Below are positions 4,787 to 5,476 of a stretch of 5,476 bases of DNA, one piece after another; position 1 is the stretch's first letter; every line of letters begins with the position of its first letter. The stretch comes from Spirochaetota bacterium (GTDB taxonomy: Bacteria; Spirochaetota; Spirochaetia; Treponematales; Breznakiellaceae). A program made the translations under genes and the position numbers. Where the stretch lies: contig JAEXTK010000155.1 of assembly GCA_023406985.1 (NCBI GenBank), positions 1 through 5,476 on the forward strand, in the 5' to 3' direction. The notes beneath the pieces were generated by a model. That model was given only the letters and a program-made list of their open reading frames with translations. It did not search any database and was not told where the DNA came from.

Positions 4787-5476
4787 CCGCCGGTCCCCGC
4801 GTCCTCCTCATCCAGCCGCCCTTCGTCCAACTCAACGCCCCCTACCCGGCCCCCTACTACCTCGCCTCATTCCTCGCGTCCCGCGGCGTCGGCTGCCGCG
4901 TGGCCGACCACTCCATCGGCCTCTTCCGTTCGATCTTCTGCCGCGCCGGCCTGGAGCGAGTCTTCGCGGACGCGCGCTCCCCCGTCCTCGCGCGCCTCGC
5001 CGCCCCCCTCCCGCGGAAAAAGGGCGGGGTGGACGAGGGGGCGATCCGCTTCAACCTTTCCCGCTTCCTTTCCCAGGAGCGGCTCTGGATCGCCGTCATC
5101 GACCGGCTCGTCGCCTTCCTCGGCGGCGAGGACCGCGAGTTCGGCCATCTCCTGGCCGCCGCGAACGGGGCCTTGCCCGACGGGCCGCGGCTTGAGGCGT
5201 TCCTGGAGACGGTGGACGGGAATCCGGCGAGCGACGACGCGACGACCGTCGCGAGCCTCCTCCTCGCGGACCTCGCCGATTTCGTGACCGTGGCCCTGGA
5301 TCCCACCTTCGCCCTCGTGCGCTACGCGGAAAACCTGGCGGCGAGCGTGCGCCGCTTTTCGGAGGTGGAGGGCGCCGTGGACGGATACGCGCTCTCCGCC
5401 TTCTACGGGCCCCTCCTGGAGGCCGAGGGGGACCGGCTGGAAGCGGAGGCCGCGGACGCGGCGGACGACTCACGGG
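4783..5476 (+). CDS. Cobalamin-binding radical SAM-type protein, 5' part (runs off window)
   Basis: A frame open from GTG 4783 to the right edge encodes 231 residues with no stop. Near its start is RVLLIQPPFVQLNAPYP (6-22) then YYLASFLASRG (25-35) and CRVADHSIG (38-46). This beta-loop-helix-beta pattern is typical of the N-terminal cobalamin-binding domain of class B radical SAM enzymes. The canonical DxHxxG is not kept: Asp precedes His directly (ADHSIG), as in many such enzymes that bind cobalamin without a His ligand. Residues about 47-231 are mostly helical, Ala/Leu/Arg-rich, and look like a long insert rather than the SAM barrel. The expected CxxxCxxC cluster motif would lie beyond the window, so the radical SAM assignment rests on the N-terminus and on my recollection of similar spirochaete proteins. 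The 4-bp GTGA overlap with the four-cysteine gene and the lack of a clear Shine-Dalgarno indicate coupled translation. Substrate unknown. Confidence 0.7.
   Translation, partial: MTAGPRVLLIQPPFVQLNAPYPAPYYLASFLASRGVGCRVADHSIGLFRSIFCRAGLERVFADARSPVLARLAAPLPRKKGGVDEGAIRFNLSRFLSQERLWIAVIDRLVAFLGGEDREFGHLLAAANGALPDGPRLEAFLETVDGNPASDDATTVASLLLADLADFVTVALDPTFALVRYAENLAASVRRFSEVEGAVDGYALSAFYGPLLEAEGDRLEAEAADAADDSR

Noticed and set aside
4857..5473. Minus-strand open frames opposite the radical SAM gene
   Set aside because: They are Arg/Pro/Ser-rich and low complexity, while the plus-strand frame has a recognisable N-terminal domain and GC-rich third positions.
1..5476. CRISPR arrays, tRNA or rRNA genes, insertion sequences, attachment sites
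   Set aside because: No regularly spaced repeats, cloverleaf-like segments, transposase motifs or terminal inverted repeats were seen. Coding density is nearly complete.

Overview
This is a visibly GC-rich window from a diderm (Gram-negative-type) bacterium. An MCE/Mla-type lipid transporter and a lipobox lipoprotein both imply an outer membrane or a comparable envelope. My recollection is that the small four-cysteine protein and the cobalamin-binding radical SAM protein on the right resemble spirochaete proteins, so a high-GC spirochaete is my best guess. That assignment is an inference with modest confidence, because nothing in the window is taxonomically decisive.

Layout: two divergent transcription units face away from a 129-bp intergenic region (4463-4591). 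Leftward (minus strand) is a tightly packed five-gene operon: an MlaE-like permease (3677-4462), an MlaF-like ATPase (2907-3680), an MlaD/MCE protein (1800-2894), a TPR-like lipoprotein (887-1798), and a shikimate dehydrogenase, aroE (12-890). Neighbouring genes overlap by 4 bp or are separated by at most 12 bp, so one transcript with translational coupling is expected. Rightward (plus strand) are a 64-residue four-cysteine protein (4592-4786) and, overlapping it by 4 bp, the 5' part of a cobalamin-binding (class B) radical SAM-type protein. The latter starts at GTG 4783 and runs off the right edge.

How the genes work together: the permease, ATPase and MCE protein form the inner-membrane core of a phospholipid (or other hydrophobic substrate) transporter. 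No MlaB, MlaC or MlaA homologue is seen. The lipoprotein occupies the position where an accessory or docking factor would be expected. AroE is a shikimate-pathway enzyme with no obvious functional link, and it is the only gene in the operon with a strong Shine-Dalgarno sequence.

The points most worth a second look are these. Both divergent first genes have a -10-like hexamer only 6-7 nt before the start codon with a -35 at exactly 17 bp, which predicts leaderless mRNAs in both directions. The MCE operon has an unusual gene composition. AroE has a divergent shikimate-binding motif. The four-cysteine mini-protein is translationally coupled to the radical SAM-type protein.
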